A stretch of DNA of 64,000 nucleotides from Sulfitobacter mediterraneus (GTDB taxonomy: Bacteria > Pseudomonadota > Alphaproteobacteria > Rhodobacterales > Rhodobacteraceae): the NCBI RefSeq assembly GCF_016801775.1, contig NZ_CP069004.1, forward strand, positions 2,976,001-3,040,000. Direction: 5' to 3'. This document shows, in pieces, positions 63,813 through 64,000 of the stretch (its first letter is position 1; each line of letters opens with the position of its first letter). A program made the position numbers and the translations under genes. The notes beneath the pieces are model-generated. The model was given only the letters and a program-made list of their open reading frames with translations, did not search any database and was not told the DNA's origin.

Positions 63813-63840
63813 GTTCTGGCCAACGGCCAGAACGCTTTTT
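63813..63840 (+). terminator. Rho-independent terminator after the M16 pair
   Basis: A 9-bp perfect stem GTTCTGGCC/GGCCAGAAC (63813-63821 with 63825-63833, loop AAC) is followed by GCTTTTT. A second hairpin, GGCGCT/AGCGCC, lies at 63788-63801. Confidence 0.92.
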
Positions 63841-63863
63841 TGAGTTTTTCTTGCCAAATGAAG
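63840..63863 (+). repeat. Third copy of the 24-nt TTGAGTTTTTCTTG... motif
   Basis: Identical over 24 nt to 42912-42935 and, inverted, to 43074-43097. It begins in the T-run of the terminator and ends 7 bp before the stop of the partial aldehyde dehydrogenase gene. Confidence 0.85.
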
Positions 63864-63870
63864 GCAGGGA

Positions 63871-64000
63871 TTACTCGCCGTAGGGCACCCAGATGTTTTT
63901 GACCTCTGTGGCGGCTTGCAGGAATTCCCGCCCTTCGCCAGCGGCCCCGTGCCAGTCACGGGCGATACCGTTGTTGACCCATGTGCGCTTGAGATTATGG
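63871..64000 (-). CDS. Aldehyde dehydrogenase family protein, C-terminal 43 residues (5' part outside window)
   Basis: Stop TAA at 63871-63873; the frame is open to the right edge. The translated end (KRTWVNNGIARDWHGAAGEG, then EFLQAATEVKNIWVPYGE) matches, from memory, C-terminal ends of roseobacter aldehyde dehydrogenases. The substrate is unknown. It is convergent with the M16 pair. The 24-nt repeat lies just downstream of its stop. Confidence 0.55.
   Translation of the reverse strand, partial: HNLKRTWVNNGIARDWHGAAGEGREFLQAATEVKNIWVPYGE

Overview
The window reads as a chromosomal segment from a marine alphaproteobacterium of the order Rhodobacterales (Roseobacter group). The basis is gene content and order: DUF2125, DUF3576 and DUF3035 lipoproteins, a CenR-like regulator, an RbaV/RbaW-like partner-switching pair, HspQ, two fused FAD-GcvT dehydrogenases, and the rbfA-truB-rpsO-pnp order facing dapB. 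The genus cannot be fixed from this sequence. Nearly every base is coding. I see no rRNA, tRNA, CRISPR array, prophage or insertion sequence.

Layout. 1-6.2 kb: a DUF2125 protein (cut by the left edge), an SDR/enoyl-CoA hydratase pair, a 24-residue lipoprotein, an HNH protein, an MscS channel with a flavoprotein, and a GST. 6.3-10.9 kb (minus strand): leuS-lptE-holA, preceded by a DUF3576 lipoprotein and a terminator close to the leuS start. 11-21.8 kb: major porin, YggS, L,D-transpeptidase plus RibA, CenR, an enoyl reductase, exonuclease III, a thioredoxin-TPR protein with a Lon-N protein and Trm112, a UbiH-type hydroxylase and an amidase. 21.9-30.4 kb: aminotransferase, FtsK, LolA, a lytic transglycosylase-like lipoprotein, an AEC transporter, HspQ and a gamma-glutamyltransferase-like protein. 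30.7-32.8 kb: the RbaW/RbaV-like pair and a thiolase.

33.4-40.8 kb is the most cohesive accessory block. It holds an XRE-cupin regulator with a striking duplicated operator, a LysE-type exporter, a GFA (formaldehyde-activating type) protein, two FAD-GcvT demethylating dehydrogenases and a homocysteine S-methyltransferase between them, tightly spaced and often overlapping. I read it as a regulated module for stripping methyl groups from a methylated amine (glycine betaine, dimethylglycine or sarcosine type). It is the best candidate for an under-described system here.

40.8-46.2 kb: RarD, an NTF2-like protein, an RluA-type pseudouridine synthase, an aldehyde dehydrogenase, a 1-Cys peroxiredoxin and an FkbM methyltransferase. 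46.4-52.6 kb: pnp, rpsO, an RTX-like hypothetical, DUF1643, truB, DUF2233 and rbfA, a translation and RNA cluster with non-canonical inserts. 52.6-64 kb: dapB with a 57-residue membrane protein, a small secreted protein, an SDHAF4-like protein, rsmB, a PhnD-like protein, a heparinase II/III protein, purH, lspA, a DUF3035/BamF-like lipoprotein, a catalytic plus non-catalytic M16 pair, and the 3' end of a second aldehyde dehydrogenase.

A 24-nt sequence occurs three times. Two copies form the 28-nt arms of a 192-bp inverted repeat at 42.9-43.1 kb. The third lies beside the second aldehyde dehydrogenase at the right edge.
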